A stretch of 64,000 bases of DNA from Alnus glutinosa (lineage: Eukaryota; Streptophyta; Magnoliopsida; Fagales; Betulaceae): the NCBI RefSeq assembly GCF_958979055.1, contig NC_084886.1, forward strand, positions 8,005,154-8,069,153. Direction: 5' to 3'. A model generated the notes under the pieces. That model was not told the DNA's origin and did not search any database. It saw only the letters and a program-made list of their open reading frames with translations. The translations under genes were made by a program, and so were the position numbers. Below are positions 26,346 to 39,862 of the stretch, one piece after another. The first letter of the stretch is position 1. Every line of letters starts with the position of its first letter.

Positions 26346-28063
26346 ATATATATATATATATATGGATAATTTACATTATTACTCTTGTTGGATTGTTGAT
26401 AGGATTGCAAAATATCAACATTTTTACTAATATTATGATTGCATATTGTTGTAATCTCCTTATTTTATATAATAATTATTTTCCTGGAGTAAGACTCAAT
26501 ACTCTTTATAAAATGATGTAGATATCGTATGACAATTCAATTAGTGAAAAACATCAATTGCTTTACGCAACAATTGATGGTTGATTATGATCTTCTCCAA
26601 GTGATCAATTGTATGTTAAAGTCTTTTGAAGTTGTCGATTTATCATTTTAATTATTATTTTTTGTTTCAATCTATAAAAACCTTTGGGTTCTTAATTGTC
26701 ATAGCATGTCTTATGGAAATATGGATTTTTTTTATTATTATTTATTTTTTTTCCTGTAATAATTGGGATATGCGTTACATACTATTCTTCATATTCTATT
26801 GTGTCACGAGGAAATTAATGTGAGCACCTCTTACATCCCAAAAAGGAAATTTGTACTTTTACATCTAAAAAATGGCAAGTTGGGACCACGTGAAAGTAAT
26901 TTTTCATTTTGTCGATTGTACTTTTACATATGTTGTATTTTTTGTACAAGAACATTGGACGTGTTTGAAAGTCTTTCCTATTTTCCAACCCTAAAATATA
27001 TTTGTTAAAAAAAAATTACAAAATAACTTCATACACCTTATCAAAATATTTTGAGAAAATACATATTTATTTTTTTCAAGAATAGGAATTTACTTATTAC
27101 GCATAATTCATTTTTTATATAAATAATAAAAGAAAATGTAATTGTGCACAGTCACTCCAACAAGTTAAAGGTTATCTTATGGTTACCCTAACCAGAGTGG
27201 TCACACGACCATCTCTAACCGAAGAGATGAAGTGGTTGCACGGCCACTCTTAACGAAAGAGAGGTGGTCGCACCACCATCTCTTTATATATATATTGAAA
27301 ATACAAAACACTCAAAAGTTTATCAAACAATCTTCTTTGCAGATAACACTTTTTCAGCATGTGATCTCACCAAAATCTCTTCTTAATTTTCGTCTCTAAA
27401 TTCAAATAAAACATCTTGAAATCCTCAAACTTTTCTAGGGATTTGCCAACCTATAAAAAAGCAAATGCAACCAATTAACCAGACAGACAAATGAAAATGA
27501 TGGTCAATCTACCATTAGAGTAATCTTAATTATAAAGAAAAAATAAAAAAATCAAGGGTTGGTTAACAATGTCAAGTCAATAGAAAATGATGGAAGAAGA
27601 CATAGAAAATCAAAATAACATTCCTTTGTTTTAACCCTCCACTACAATTTATATACCGGGAACCTAACCTTCCGTTCTCCTTCAAACACTTGACAAAATT
27701 AAACTAATGTCAACTGCAAAATTGACACGAAGTCTAAAAATAGGAAGCTTGGAACAAATTAATCTAAGGCATATTCTAAACAGCTTAGATGGAGCCATTG
27801 TTCATGATTTTACATCTACAAGACTACACACTCATTTAAATGTACATATTAAATCGTTTCTGCATACAGAATGCATAATAAATCACACAAGCTAGAACCA
27901 AGCCCAAGGCACTCACGAGCATTCTTCCCATCTGGAACCAAAAAAAAAAAGGAGGAGGAGATGGTTTTGTATCAAAGTGAAATTAATCAGGATGGCATTC
28001 TCAGCTAGAGACCATCCGTGCCCCTGAACCTTTTATGAAGCTCCAACGGGGTACGGGTAGCCA
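26346..28063. other. Intergenic between convergent SSL and SNAP43-like genes
   Basis: 3' flanks of both genes. A cluster of short GC-richer motifs with small hairpins (GGTGGTCGCACCACC) lies at 27170-27280. Frames at 26626-27008 and 27707-27895 look non-coding. Nothing else was recognised. Confidence 0.4.
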
Positions 28064-31000
28064 TTATGCTTTGGATAGCAATCGTTCCAACTGATCAAAG
28101 TCTTCATCTTCCTGATCAAAGTCTTCATCATCTTGATGTTGCTGTTGCTCTTCTTCTTGTAGCAGCAGGAGCTGCTGTTGTTCTTCAGGAGGTTGCTGGC
28201 TGAATCCTCTTTGTTGATTAAAAATATCTCTTTGGACATTCCAGTCATCTACGATCTTCTCCATTTCATCTCCAATCAATTTTTTATCCTCTGATATGTG
28301 CTTTATGTCTTGAACATCCACTACCTTGCTGGCCTCTTTAACAAGAAATCATGATGAAAAGCAGAAATAAGAAGTCAAATGACCATAAATAAAAGTGTGG
28401 AAGTAGGCCAGTTGACATAAACATCTGTAAAACTGCCCAGAAAATTAAAAGAAATTTGTATTCTATGGCAGTTGGCACCATAAAATAGTGCATAGTAATA
28501 TCTTTGCTTCTTTTTTTGGCAGAGAAGATTGCTAGTGATCTTGGGAAAATATTGGAGTGTGAAACCCGTTTAATAAAACCATGCGTTTTAATAACATAAA
28601 TGCAAATGTTGTCATTCTAAAAGAGTAGAGGAAATGTGGGATTGGGGATTTCATAACTAGTTTAGAAATTATTTAGTAGGGAAAAATGTAAAATCAGACT
28701 AACGTGGTTACATCGATTTATAATAAGTTCCATGTTGTATAAAAATTTGTTAAGAGCTCACTGTAGAATGCAAAAATAACAAATAGGTCCTTGAACCCAA
28801 CTTATGTCCAAATTTTTTTATAGAAACCGTCAAATGCCACGTCAATACCAATCAAATTATGACACATGTCACCCATAATAATATATATAGGTAAGATCAT
28901 TGAAAATCATATTGGTGTTCAGACCCAAAAATAACTAAACGAGCCACATCAGGATGTCCCCACTGAAATCCTAAAATTAACTGATACATCTCTTAGGATG
29001 CACTGTGAAGCAAAGTAGAATGGAAAAAAATAGCCAAACATTATTACTTGTGGATATCTTCAAGACCGGATGCACTATACTAACTTTCTAGAATGATAAA
29101 CAATAGCACCACTCACCATCATGATACCAATTCATACATAAAAGTTACTTCCATAATAAAATGATCGATTATTCTGTTTCTGCTGAATTTGGTAAGGAAA
29201 AATACAATACCTTCAATGGCCAATTTCTTGGCCTCTGCATACTCTGTTGACTTTTCCTGGACAACATTCAAGTCAACTTCCATACCCTAGTACATGGGGG
29301 AACAACAATGTATGTCAGATGCAGTCTAAACCAAAAGCTAACTCGAAGATAAGGATAAAAGGAAATTCATAGCACCCATTATGTCAAATGAAAGATCACC
29401 TTATCAAAAATCTCATAAGTTGCTAAAAAAAACTATGACAGACAAAACCTGCCAAGCCTGTCAATCCACCCATACATCAAAATCCTTAGATTGGGTGGTA
29501 GTTTTAACTAACAGAGTTGTGTTTACCTGACCTATTTATAACAAATCAACTTTTGTGGACCTAGGGGCTGAATGAATTGTTACAACTATCATACCATGAT
29601 CAGATAATGTTCGAGTATAGCATGAAAGGTAATTAACCAAAACAAGTAGAAAAAAAATTGGTAAATATTATTGTCACGAAGATGCCCAAAGTACAAGAAA
29701 CAAGTATCTCAAAACAATACCATTGTCAACAATGCTGTTCAAAATTAGCATTCAGACAACCAGATCATTGGTTGTTCTCACCAACTATGGATCCCTCACC
29801 AACAGCAATCAATGAAAGTCAAATAAGCACTCCCAGCAGAACGATTCAAATTGACATGTTCTTTTTATGTACTGCAGGTCAAAAACTTGCGTTTGGTCTG
29901 GAGTCATCTAAGATCCACTGTGACTCACTTTGCTTTTCCAAATTATCTTTACAATTGGATTGGTTTACATTAGATGATTCCCAGCAGCCTTTTTATGTGG
30001 GAGAGGGTGGGGGGGATAGGCCACCAGTCATCAATGCTTTTCATTGGTAGGTGGATACGCCACCTGCATGAGAATTGACCTCATCCTCCATCCTTTCCAT
30101 GGGGGAAGGAAATGTAATTGGTCCAAGTACCATTAGAAATAGTCATCGCTTACCATGACCAAAACCAATCTTACACCATTCATTGCTAGTTTTACCAAAT
30201 ATTAAGGATGTAGCATACCCACCTGATCTATCAATCCACGTATGGATGATTAATAAAAACCATGTTGCCGTTGGACAACAAGTATGACATGGCATCCCCT
30301 TTGCCATGCTTTGAAATGTGTGGGATATGCCCTGCACATGCCCAGAATTGATATCTGCCATTGTACACTCAACTGAGTCACAGCAATTGTGCACTGGACC
30401 ACAGCAACGCACACGACTTATATGGTACAGAAAGAATCTTATTGAATGGGATAAAAATCAAAGAGGGGAAGGATACAATTACAGACATTAAAAGCAAAGT
30501 TAATTGGTAATATTCTACTGTTGTGTACATGCCACAGTTTTGGAAAAATTTCCAACTTCTATGTTGTATCACATATTTTTTTGTGTTTGTGTGGATGCGA
30601 TTCACAATTTTCAGAATTCGGAACTAGGCTCAGATTCATAAACAATCTCAACCCAAGTGCGCCACTACAATTAGAAAGAAAAACCATATATGTTTCACCA
30701 ATTAATGTCTTTTAAATTGAAATCCACATAGTTGATATGCATGTTCATATGTCTGCTCAAATAGAGTATAAACTTATGTCAATGCATCTCATAAGGCACT
30801 TTGTTACTTACCAAGTCCATATGGAGGAAGTGCTCTATCCGACTATCAGCAAATAACCTGTTAGTTGAAAGGAAAGCAGGAAAGGAGTAAGAAAATGTGC
30901 AGAATATGCAATATCATCAGTGATATGTTGAATAAAGAAAAATACAAAATAAAAGTAATATGTTGACAACATACTTATTATATAAAACTTGAATGGAGGC

Positions 31001-31203
31001 ATTCTGCAATTCTGTAAGTTGATTCACTGTCTCTGTAACAGAACCTTCATTTATCTCCAAACACCCAAAGAGGAACATGTTTTTCTCAAGCATCCTTTTG
31101 ACCACAGCAGATACCACTTTTAAACCTTTTTCTTTTGCATCAACAACAAGCTCTGTAAGTTTCTTCAGCTCTCCTGTCAAATGGGAATGAAGGTAATTAA
31201 GCT

Positions 31204-31241
<38 letters not shown>

Positions 31242-34200
31242 CTAAGGTATTAGTAAGACAAAGTATATTTTAACTTTCATCAGAACCCATACAAGATAAA
31301 TAAGTAATGAAGTCAACCAGCTGGCAGAGTCTGATAGGGATAGTACAAAAGACTAAGGGTGCGTTTAGGATTGCGATTTCGTAGACAATAAGTGCGATTT
31401 TAAACCAAATAGCAGAACATAAATCGTTTGGGAACGGGGTTTTTAAAAATTGCAATTTGAAAACGCAGAAAATCTGTTTTTTCAAATCGTAGTTAAGATG
31501 ATGTTTTCTGAAAACGCAAAATTTTAAAGGCTAATTTGCAATTTTAAAGGCTAAATTGCGATTTTGCCAAACGCTTAACTGCGTTTTTAAAAATCACTTT
31601 TTTTAAATCGCACATTTTAAAATCGTTATTTTAAATCACACTTTTTAAACTCGCAAATCTAAACGGACTCTAATACTTCTTACAAGTAATTCATTAAAAA
31701 AGAAAAGCCACAATAATGCAGCACAACTTTAGTACCTAGAAAGTATACAAGAAACACACTAAAAAGGAACAACTAATGTCTACATTTCAAAAAACTCCCA
31801 CAAATTTAAGATGGAAAAGCAACTCATGGCCCAAGTGACCAAGTCCAATGATGCAAGGCAGCATAGTGAGTTCTCAATAGCAAACAACAATAGAATCACA
31901 ACTCTTCTCAAACCAAAATTCTATCAAGGAATCAAAGCAAAAGGGATAGAAAATCATTCATAGAGTGTTTCATATTGATAAATTGATAAAAATACATAAG
32001 ACGGAGGCTTAAGCCATCTTAATAGGCTTATATATAGCCTATAAATTCTAAACCTTAAATAATAATAATAATAATAAACGAAATAAGAACACTTTGCATT
32101 ACAAATAATACAAAACGACAAATTTTGCCTAGTAAACGTTGGAATTATGAAATGTTCATGAAATACAAAATTGTAGCCCTCTGAATCAGCTTTCCAACGC
32201 CACCAAGTTTGTCTCAATCCAATGTCAAAATCAGAAGATGTGATTTTTTAAATAAAACGGGTCTAACAAAAAATTAATAAAACTGGTTCGCATCATCCAA
32301 TCATAGAAATAATGAAAAAGTAGGAACTTCAAATTTATTATGGATAGTGCCCCTCCCACCCTCCCCCTCTCTATCTCTCCCTATGTGTGTGTTCGCACAT
32401 GACACAAAAAGTAACTATCTCCCAAAATTTCATCATGAAACACCAATGAACAAAATTATCTAGCTAACAGTCAAAATTATATGATATGATATCCCTGGTT
32501 CATTTACACATGCAACATGAGTCCACTATAACCATTCAAAACTTCCTCCAATTATCCAATTTTTCAATCGTGCAAGTATGCCCCATTGTTTAATGGTTCA
32601 AGATGTCTCTCTTTCAAGGAGGCAGCACCGATTCTACTTAAAATATTTTCTAAAACTCCTGTCCAAGTAAACATTTCCACTCTAGTGATGCTACCTTCCA
32701 CATACCCCTCCACAGGAAAAAAGATTACCTCCCTTCATTCTTAGAACCTTAAATTATAACTTGAAAACCACGACTTCTAGAAACCTTCCAAACCATTTTA
32801 TCCCAACTCTCCCTATGAACCTTGGTAGAATTTTATCCTCACTTTCCACCACTATTGCATTCTAATCTCATTAGATATGAAAAGTTCAAAAAATGTCACT
32901 TTCAACATAGTTTCCCCCACACCATAATTTATCCCAAAACCAAACTCCTCTATTAAACCCAACCCCCTCATCAAACCTCTCCTAGTATATTTTGATAAGC
33001 AAACTCCATAGGGACCCCAAACTTCATTCATATGCCGTTGTCCCCATGAAATTCCATATTTTTTAACCACCAACTTCCTCCACAAATGATCTTTCTCTTC
33101 CAAATAAGGTCATAGTCATTTACCTAACAAAACTATATTCAAAATCAAAAGCCTTCTACCCCCATCTTGAATAGAAGCAAACATCGTTTTTCAGTTAACA
33201 TGCTAGTATTCAAACTCATCTCCTAGCCCATCCCAAAGAAAATCTCTTTCTAATTTTTCAAAACGATTAGCTATTTCAACAGTCAAAGGAAAGAGAAACA
33301 GAAAGTAATAGGGTAAGCTAGATAATGTACTCTTAAGTCAAGGCCACTCTTTCTCCTTGGATAGGTACAGTTTCTTCCAGCTTGCCAATCGACTTTCGAT
33401 CCTCTTAAACACTCCATCCTAAATAGCTCTTGATTTGACTTGTGACTCCAGGAGCAAACACAAGTATTTCGTGGGGGAGAATAGTCACTTTGCAACCAAG
33501 AATATCCCCACTAGCAATTCCACATCCAACACACCAACAGGCACCAATTTGATTTTCCCAAATTAACCTTTAATCCTAGAATGGCTTTAAAGCAAAGAAG
33601 AACAGACCTCTGAGAAAGGATTTGATCTGGGTTGTACCACAAAAAATTTAACACGTCTCAGCAAAAAGTAAGTGTGATTCCATGTAATCATTGGCCTCAA
33701 TACCAAATGTAAACCCAGTCATATGGCCCCATCCTACTGCCCTCGATTAAATTCTAATAAGTACTTCCATCAAAACAATAATATGTGGGAAAAAGTGAAA
33801 CCTCCAGCCGTAATCCTGTAGAGCTCTTAAAGAAACCACAAAGCAACTGATTAGAACCGAGAAGCATACTGTCGATCTGCAATAAAAAATCTATTTTCTC
33901 CATCACTCCCCAAAGTCACACCTTGACAGCAAAAACATCATAAATGTCTACTTAATACGATCATAAGCTTTCTTTAGATACAATTTGCACAATGCTCCCA
34001 TAATACCCAATGTCAAGCTACTATTCAAACATTTGTTAATAATGAGAAGGGAGATTGAAATTTACCTTTCATTAACACGTTCTGAGAAATTGACAGAAAC
34101 TTCCTAGAAACAGTTTTCAATTTATTAGGCAGCACTTTCACAACAGGAAAGCGAAAAAGAGATAACCATTTGTGTTCTTTCTTCCCGCACCATCACCGAT

Positions 34201-36143
34201 TTAAGAATAATAAAGTGGTTATGGATAGATATGTAAGTAAAAATGTAAATTTTGACCTATAACCAAAAAGTTTATGGTCAACAAAAATGAATGTTACTTT
34301 AAACAATCAGTGACTGCAACTAGGGAGTACACCATTTTACACCCATAAAAATGACTTGCGCTCTGCCCCCAACCACAAACAGATTGGACTTTGAGCCTAC
34401 TCCTACAGAACACTCCAAAAAAAGCCATAAGACTTGGCATTACTAAATGTAAATACTAAGGCCTGGAATCGCTAGACTATACAGCAAGCAAAACATTAAG
34501 CTTTAGGAAGTGTAATGAGAAACAACAAACAAAAGCCCAACAAGTCCATCAATGCCTCCCTAAAACATCCAGAAGCTGCATATCTTCTTGCATTATTACT
34601 ACAAGAAAACCACAAAAAACAACTAATATTGAGTGCAAATCTACAAAAATAGGATATCTTGATACAATAGGGAAAAAGAACATCAGCAGCTCACTGTAAA
34701 CAAAACTACAAGTTTACAACTATTATAATCACAAATATAGATGACCCCTATAAACTTAAATTGCAGGCTTATGGTAGGTAGTCCACAATAGTTTGAAATC
34801 ATATAGTGAGCAGAAGGCCAACCAAGCATCTTTGTCGGATTTTCATGTTTACTTTAACAAATCATTAAACAAACTTTGTCAGCAAAATGATGTACACCAT
34901 TGCTAATGTTCTAATGATTAAATCAAATAAGTTTTCCTACGCATAATGAAATGTACCTGCAACACTCCACTTTCATATTGGGAAGATGAGTAGCCCACAT
35001 AGAGAATGGGTGGTTTATAAAAGATGCCCATGGGTGCTAAGTCTCACATTGCTTACTTACTAGATGAAATTGAATTTTATAAGTGATTCTAAGGAAGCTC
35101 CAAATTGAGTAGTCCTTTTGGAGTGATAACGCAGATGTAGCTAGCTCTTTTCCCTGAGTCGTTACAAATGGTATCAGAGCCACCTAGTAATGACATGTGA
35201 TGCTGTCAGCACTACATGACGTGGCCCTGACGAAGAGGTCAAGAGTTTAAGGAGGAAGTTTGTAACACCACAGTCTCATATTGGAAAAATGAGTAGCCCA
35301 CATAGGGAGTTGGTGGTTTATAAGAGATGTTCAAGGGTTCTAAGTCCTACATTACTTACTTACTATGTAAAACTGGGCTTTATAAGTGATTATAAGAAAA
35401 CTCCAAATTGACTCGTTCTTTTGGAATAATAGCATAGATGTGGCTAGTACTTTTTCCTGAATCGTTATAGTACCCAACCCCAAACAGCTAGCACAAAGCT
35501 TGGAAGATGTGTGAATTATTGCCATATCAACATTGCATCACATGTCAACCAAAAGCTATATGAATATTGCCACGCCAATGTACTCCCACAACTAATACAA
35601 TATATAAAAAGTTGCTCAAAATTCAGTACCAAGTTTCAGGCGAAATCGTACAAAGTGATAGATAAATTTTGAAAGGGGGTTTGAAAGGCTGAGTCTTATA
35701 GAGGCAGTAAAGGCAAAAAAGCCCACCCAGTATGTGTGATAAAGAAACATTACTTATCATGCAACCTGCATAGGAGTAAATGAGAGTTACCTTGGTGTAG
35801 GGAAACAACGAACACAATAGAGAGCAAAAACTTTTTAAAGTTCACATAAATATCATAAAATAACGCACTACCTATTGAATGGGAATACAACGATTGCATG
35901 AAGACGGCCGAGTTGGAAGAAGGACTAGCCTCATATATGTACGAGAACTTATTAGAAAGCCATACCCTCTTCATATCAGCCAAAGCTGTTGATTCGCCCT
36001 GTCACTCCCAAAAAGAAAAATCCACAAGCCTTAGAATAAACATAGAACAAGTATTAAACAAAAGATTGTTCAATACTATGCGGTACCTCAGCAAACTCGT
36101 TTATAAGGTTATCAATGTCCAGCTTGAATGGAGAGAGACTTAT
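28064..36143 (-). CDS. SNAP43: snRNA-activating complex SNAP43/SNAPC1-like gene, coding status doubtful
   Basis: SNAP43 is a subunit of the nuclear complex that binds promoters of snRNA genes. Exons (minus): 36143-36087, 35998-35872, 35765-35652, 31173-30975, 30857-30812, 29286-29211, 28335-28064; joined 891 nt, about 296 codons. Conserved-looking parts: [84 protein letters not shown]; then a Gln/Asp/Glu-rich tail. All splice sites are GT-AG with matching phases, but two problems stand out. The exon 3/4 junction (CTT T / GA GAG) makes TGA at codon 100, where GEL or QEL is expected. The expected start position reads ATA (36143-36141), with no in-frame ATG upstream in that exon. Either the start lies in an unseen upstream exon, or the gene is decaying. 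The family call is from memory. Confidence 0.7.
31206..31240. repeat. (GA)n microsatellite in SNAP43 intron 3
   Basis: About 34 bp of GA dinucleotide just upstream of the exon 4 acceptor on the minus strand, so it reads as a CT tract before the splice site. Confidence 0.9.
31357..31670. mobile_element. Tourist-like MITE (TAA target duplication)
   Basis: 314 bp with inverted ends GGGTGCGTTTAGGATTGCGA and TCGCAAATCTAAACGGACTC (imperfect complements), flanked by TAA at 31354-31356 and 31671-31673. The interior alternates GCGATTTT and AAAATCGC motifs and can fold on itself. It sits in SNAP43 intron 3. Confidence 0.85.
32600..34060 (-). mobile_element. LINE (L1-type) reverse-transcriptase relic
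   Basis: Translated on the minus strand in broken frames, it shows in order: an acidic region ending MESHLLFAE (the LLFADD-type motif, near 33670); [16 protein letters not shown] (near 33365) with [36 protein letters not shown] (33200-33260); and [16 protein letters not shown] with [14 protein letters not shown] (32960-33100). These are successive landmarks of plant L1 ORF2. There are many stops. It lies in SNAP43 intron 3 in the same orientation as the gene. Its true ends were not found. Confidence 0.85.
34958..35469 (+). mobile_element. Complete TRIM retrotransposon
   Basis: Two LTRs of 209 bp each (34958-35166 and 35261-35469), both beginning TG. They share GAGTAGCCCACATAG, GGTGGTTTATAA and CTTACTTACTA. 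Directly after LTR1 comes TGGTATCAGAGCCA, the primer-binding site for initiator tRNA-Met. Just before LTR2 is the purine tract AAGGAGGAAG. The pair is flanked by the 5-bp duplication GTACC (34953-34957 and 35470-35474). The 94-bp interior has no coding capacity. The element lies in SNAP43 intron 3, opposite to the gene. Confidence 0.95.
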
Positions 36144-36149
36144 TATATT

Positions 36150-36870
36150 TCTCCAATTTGAGCACAACAGCTGCAGAAAATTTGCAGAAATTAGGCCGGA
36201 GAGATGGTAGCATGTTTGGTTCGAACAAGCAAATAACAAACCTGGTGATTTCGGACTGTTCTCCCTGATTTTGTCTTCGGAAAACAGAAAACAAGCGCAA
36301 AACAAGGCGGAAGCTTTTAAAAACAATTTTTAAAAACAAAAAGCAATAGTTCAACAAGCGTTTGGGCAACTGTTTTCAAAACAATTTCCACTTAGAAAGA
36401 AAATAAAAAATCATTTGACGTTTCTAAATATTTTAATTTCAATTTTATGGTTTCTCAACCTATTTGGTGATTCAATACCATAGCAAGCTTAGCTATACTT
36501 CATCCAAACACACAATTACAAGTCCTCATCTCATCTTACTTTTCCGTAGCACTCAGGATTCCAAATGGGAGGTTCCATTTTCTGCATAAATGCAGATTCT
36601 CATTAGACAACCGAAATTTTCCTTTGGCCACAACTCTTTTAAATTCATCGTACAATCTAGATCAATTTAACCTAATTTTAAGGGTCGGAAAATACCAATT
36701 TCGCAGCAAATACCAATTTAATGTACAAGGAAATAATTTTATTAGCAAATACCAATTTCCCAAAAGAATCAACTTTTATCAAAACCTACGTCATAATCAC
36801 CAACCCTTGAAAAATCACGACCAAAAAACAAAACCCAGCACTAAAATCAGACCAAAGAATATAAGATCGT
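36150..36870. other. Upstream flank of SNAP43-like gene
   Basis: Would hold the promoter and any upstream exon of the minus-strand gene. Possible acceptors on the minus strand near 36171 (TTTTCTGCAG) and 36240 leave open a non-coding or start-bearing first exon further right. 36250-36420 is rich in AAAACAATTTTT-like motifs similar to 37265-37460, suggesting small element remnants. No ATG in the SNAP43 frame was found here. Confidence 0.35.
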
Positions 36871-36872
36871 AG

Positions 36873-37589
<717 letters not shown>

Positions 37590-37817
37590 AGCAGAAGCAG
37601 CTTTGTCACTGGTGCACGGCATAGGGGCTAGAATTCCCTCAATCTATACCGGCTTTGGGATCTCCGGTGGGCTAGCACTCCGAATCAAAGCCCAATTTAC
37701 CCCTTCGAAGAAGGAATGCTGTTTGATCTCTGTAGATCCTCGCTTATATGCCAACCTATGTTGTGGCTCTTTCACTAGAAAGCCTCTTATCAAATCCCTT
37801 GCTGAAAAGTTGAACAC
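37590..37817 (-). pseudogene. AGC (VIII) protein kinase, C-terminal exon fragment
   Basis: On the minus strand 37814-37647 reads [36 protein letters not shown] and [20 protein letters not shown]. This is the last part of the catalytic domain plus the PPEIPKP tail of plant AGC VIII kinases (D6PK/KIPK/PINOID type). After PKPV comes a TAG where relatives continue with Glu. The frame then goes on IEGILAPMPCTSDKAA, still like such tails. The upstream catalytic domain (DFG, HRD regions) is absent from the neighbourhood, so this is an isolated exon-sized fragment. Confidence 0.85.
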
Positions 37818-37932
37818 CGGCGAGAAGAACAAAGAGATAGAGAAGAGAGAGGGAGAGGCCAAATGTTTGGAATTCTCCTCCCAAAAATTGTGTAAGTTTT
37901 CTACCTTTCGATCTAATGGACGGTTAAGATTA

Positions 37933-37970
37933 TAAAATTTGAGATTCATTTGTGAATCTCAAATTTTAAG
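37933..37970. repeat. Short perfect palindrome
   Basis: AAAATTTGAGATTCA, a 4-nt spacer, then TGAATCTCAAATTTT: 15-bp perfect arms. It could be a MITE relic or a terminator-like stem. No function assigned. Confidence 0.85.
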
Positions 37971-38026
37971 GAGAATTTGAGCGATCCTGATCCGGAACGA
38001 AGAAGGCAAATAATTGCTCTAGTTAT

Positions 38027-39714
38027 AGTTAGAACCTTCTCTCCAAAAACATCTCCAAAAGAACCTCCCTCCTCCCGATTTTGCTTCTAGTCTTAGCCCT
38101 TCTAGGGCTATAGAGGTTTTGTTTCCTCCCTGGGTTGTTCCAGTGGAGGTTAGAGTCTCCCAGCCACTAGGGCTATGGAGTTTTGTACCCCCGGACTAGA
38201 TCCGGTGGTGGTTTTAGTCCTCCTAGCCCTTTTGGATTATGGAGGTTTGTTTCTTTCTTTGTATTTTTTTAGTTTTTTTTTGTTTGGTAGGAAATCACTA
38301 AACAGAGTTTCCAAAGGAGGAGTTAGTTGTTCTTGTCGCCGGCGAGAAGATTTGGTAGTGATTCAGTTTCTCAACATTCTTTGGGGCCAAATCTGCTCAG
38401 ATCCGATGTTCTATAGTCGACACGCGCCCTCCAGCCTTTTTCGCCGCCGTCCTCTAATCCATTTGCTGCCTCCTTTGGTCGAGACGCTCACCGCTGACCG
38501 GCGCGTGGTCTTCATGCGACGGGGGGTTTCCACCATTTTGGCGCGTGAGGGCTACGCTCGTATTTTTTTGCCGTTTTTGGTGGTAGTTGAGGACTTATGG
38601 TGATCATCCGCTGCAGGGGTTCTTTTGATGACGGTGTGTGTATTTCACGCGCCGTCGCTGATGGCATTTTCTTCTGACGACTATTTCTGTTTGGTGTTTC
38701 CTGTTGACAGATTGTATTTGACAGGTTGCTCTGTGTTAGATTATCCTAGTCATTGAGTTTTTAGCACAGATTGTTTGTGACTGACTCCATAGTGCAAGTA
38801 ATGGTTTCTATGTTAACGTAGAGGCACATTTCTGTTGGTTAAGACTATTTGTAGCAATTGTTGGTATGATCTGTGTTTTCTGGGGTAATTGTAACGGGTT
38901 CTTATAGATTTGGATCCCTGTATTCAATGACGGAGAGAGGGGGGGGGGGGGCATGGCCCCCCCTCAACTCTTAAGAGAAACAAATAATTAAAAAAAAAAA
39001 AAAATTAAGGTAAAACAAAAAAAATTAAATTAAGTTTTTTTTTTTTTAGATGAATCAAATTAAGGTTTTTTTTTTTGCTTATTGGCCCCTAGCAAGATTT
39101 TTTTTTCCTTGCCCCCTTCCCTTTTATCATCTCTTCAACTATTGTCAAAACTTTTTTCCTTTAATATTTCATGGGTAGTAAGGGATATGCCTAAGAATCT
39201 AACAATGGAAAGATCTTTATAAAGTTGTAGAGACTGTGTTCAAAGTAAACGAACATGGTTTAGTAAAGTAGTGCATTGGAAGAAGACATGTGTAGATTTG
39301 AGGAGTCACAAGCTTAACCAAGCTTGATTTCCTAAGAATGTGTGGAAAAAATAACTGAGACATTTTTTATTTTTTATTTTTTATTTTCTGAATCGTTGGA
39401 CAGTGGTTTTCTTTACCTTTTTTTTTTCTTTCTAAAAACTCATTTTTACTTTTGCTTATTGATTTTTAATTTGAATGGAATAATAAAAATATCAAAACTA
39501 GGTTATGTTTAATTTACTTAAAATTTGCCTTTATACATATACTTTAATCCCTACTTAAGAAAAAAAATTATTTGGCCCCCTCCCATTAAAATGTCTGGCT
39601 CCGTCCCTGCCTGTATTGGTATGAGTCTATCTCAATCTTGTATCAGTTTAATTGTAGCTTTGTTACCCTTTGGAAGTTATTGAGGAAATATATACATTTT
39701 CCCTTCAAAAGAAA
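38027..39714 (+). mobile_element. Non-LTR retroelement (LINE-derived) split by a hAT element
   Basis: Flanked by a perfect 15-bp duplication AATTGCTCTAGTTAT (38012-38026 and 39715-39729). Its 3' end (TTGTAGCTTTGTTACCCTTT, GAGGAAATATATACATTTTC, then A-rich) resembles plant LINE 3' ends. The start is CT-rich, followed by repeated TAGGGCTAT(A/G)GAG motifs. Without the nested 685-bp element it is about 1.0 kb and has no reverse transcriptase, so it is non-autonomous or deleted. The frame at 38175-38603 inside it is probably not a gene. Confidence 0.85.
38925..39609. mobile_element. hAT-type non-autonomous transposon
   Basis: 685 bp, starting CAATGACGGAG and ending CTCCGTCCCTG (9 of 11 inverted match), flanked by the 8-bp duplication CCTGTATT (38917-38924 and 39610-39617). 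The subterminal GGGGGCATGGCCCCCC and TTGGCCCCCTCCC stretches are typical of this widespread plant element. It is nested in the LINE-derived insertion. Confidence 0.92.
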
Positions 39715-39862
39715 AATTGCTCTAGTTATTACATAAGTAATTGGTAGAAGAATGTTTATTTTTATTTATTTATTTATTTTTAATTCAATTGGCAGAAGAA
39801 TGTTGAAAGGGTGAAAACGACACTGTTTGATTTCTTGACCCTTGGAACTTCAAAATACACAC

